DNA of 64,000 nt from Phaseolus vulgaris (taxonomy: Eukaryota > Streptophyta > Magnoliopsida > Fabales > Fabaceae): contig NC_023757.2 of assembly GCF_000499845.2 (NCBI RefSeq), forward strand, positions 43,149,956-43,213,955, in the 5' to 3' direction. Position 1 is the first letter of the stretch. Each line of letters begins with the position of its first letter. The translations under genes and the position numbers were made by a program. The notes beneath the pieces were generated by a model. It did not search any database and had not been told where the DNA came from. It saw only the letters and a program-made list of their open reading frames with translations. Positions 63,062 through 64,000 of the stretch are shown in pieces.

Positions 63062-63934
63062 ATGATGTTTTTCATAGTGTTTGTGTTCCTCACCCTTCTC
63101 TTCACCTTCTCATTTGTCAAACATTTGAGAAAGCCGTCTGCAGAAAAGCGACGGCGGCTACCTCCAGGACCAAGGAAACTACCCTTCATTGGCAACCTCC
63201 ACCAGCTCGGAACGTTGCCCCATCAATCCCTTCAACGACTTTCACGTGAGCATGGACCTCTCATGTTGTTGCAGTTGGGTTCCATACCCACCTTGGTAGT
63301 CTCTTCTGCTGACATGGCTAAAGAGATCTTCACAAACTATGACTCAGTTTTCTCCGGGAGGCCTCTACTGCACGCTGCGAACCGCTTAGGATACGGTTCA
63401 GGCGTGAGTTTTTCACCGTACGGTGAGTACTGGAGGGAAATGAGGAAAATCATGGTGTCACGGTTGCTGAGTCCGAAAAGGGTTGAATCGTTTGAAGGTG
63501 TGAGATCTGACGAGGTAAAACTCATGCTTGAGGCTGTTGCTCTGTCTCCTGGTCCTGTCAATCTTACTGAACTGACGCTTTTGTTGACCAACAACGTTGT
63601 ATGTCGGGTTGCTCTCGGAAAAAGGGACAGGGGTACAAAAAAGGTTTACAAAACGCTTAAAGAAACGCAGCAGATGTTGGGAGGGTTCTTTGTGGATGAC
63701 TTCTTTCCACGGTTGGGGTGGCTCAACAAGTTCACTGGCTTTCAAAGCAGACTAGAGAAGAATTTCAGAGACATGGATAGCTTTTATGACCAAGTGATTA
63801 AGGAGCATATAGATGAGTCTTCTGACAGAGCAAGAGCAGATCATGAAGATGTTGTGGATGTGCTACTTCAACTTCAGAAGGATTCGAGTCAACCCATTGC
63901 CATCACTGACCGCCAAATCAAGGGTGTACTAGTG
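63062..63934 (+). CDS. Cytochrome P450 (CYP71 clan, CYP83/CYP71-like), first exon only
   Basis: The frame from the ATG at 63062 is open for 291 codons to a probable GT donor at 63935 (CTAGTG|GTGCGT); the second exon lies beyond the window. The N-terminus is a hydrophobic ER anchor (MMFFIVFVFLTLLFTFSFV) followed by a basic stretch and the proline hinge [20 protein letters not shown]. Further P450 blocks are GPLMLLQLGSIPTLVVSSAD, FSGRPLLHAANRLGYG, the helix-C YGEYWREMRK and FFVDDFFPRLGWLNKFTG. The I-helix, ExxR and haem loop would be in exon 2. The exon ends at IKGVLV, the same position where the pseudogene at 38058-40629 has its intron. The amino-acid sequence is clearly different from that pseudogene, so this is not a recent local duplicate. 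Substrate cannot be inferred. Confidence 0.93.
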
Positions 63935-64000
63935 GTGCGTTTTTTAATTATTATTATAGAACTAATGGAAGAAACAATCTCAATCCATTGCCCTATATTT

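Noticed and set aside
38058..63934. P450 biosynthetic gene cluster with the kinase genes
   Set aside because: The two P450 genes are diverged, one is dead, and the intervening genes are regulatory kinases; no cluster logic is visible.

Overview
The window is AT-rich plant nuclear DNA. Genes have short GT-AG introns, the protein families are plant-specific, and transposons are dense and nested. Protein similarity and the style of the repeats suggest a eudicot, most likely a legume of the Phaseolus/Vigna/soybean group; this is an inference from memory of families, not a search. No prokaryotic, organellar or viral segment was seen.

Host genes, left to right: an intronless DUF868 protein (4911-5885, +); a nine-exon PRUNE/DHH-like phosphoesterase homologue (7560-11749, -) rebuilt here exon by exon; a two-exon NRT3.1/NAR2-type nitrate-transport partner (18788-19582, +); a single-exon Mn-dependent ADP-ribose/CDP-alcohol diphosphatase-like metallophosphoesterase (20314-21291, -); a CYP71-clan P450 pseudogene with two nonsense codons (38058-40629, -); two complete tandem copies of an AFC2-type LAMMER/CLK kinase with the same 11-exon structure (47453-51008 and 54203-57404, both -); and the first exon of an apparently intact P450 running off the right edge (63062 onward, +).

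Transposons fill much of the rest. They are: a 5'-truncated, broken LINE (14639-17312, -); a full-length CACTA element (24972-33704) carrying a TNP2-like transposase with four in-frame stops, a second gene ending in a Ulp1-like protease domain, and a nested 1.1-kb solo LTR with TTTAT target duplications (31006-32105); two short CACTA-type elements (23657-24051, 36796-37557); a hAT-type MITE (34333-35142) nested inside a larger inverted-repeat element (34139-35937); a Tourist-like MITE with TAA duplications (57769-58618); and two eroded Ty1/copia remnants (about 42804-45000, + and 58930-59545, -). Three elements share the terminus TTCTTCCTGCACCC and may form one poorly described family.

The host genes are unrelated housekeeping, signalling and metabolic genes; nothing suggests a cluster or operon. 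The points most worth a second look are the AFC2 duplicate pair with one nearly identical exon-intron-exon tract, the TTCTTCCTGCACCC element family with its palindrome arrays, the nested insertion history of the CACTA element, and the PRUNE-like protein that lacks a DHH triad. I found no convincing wholly new biological system.
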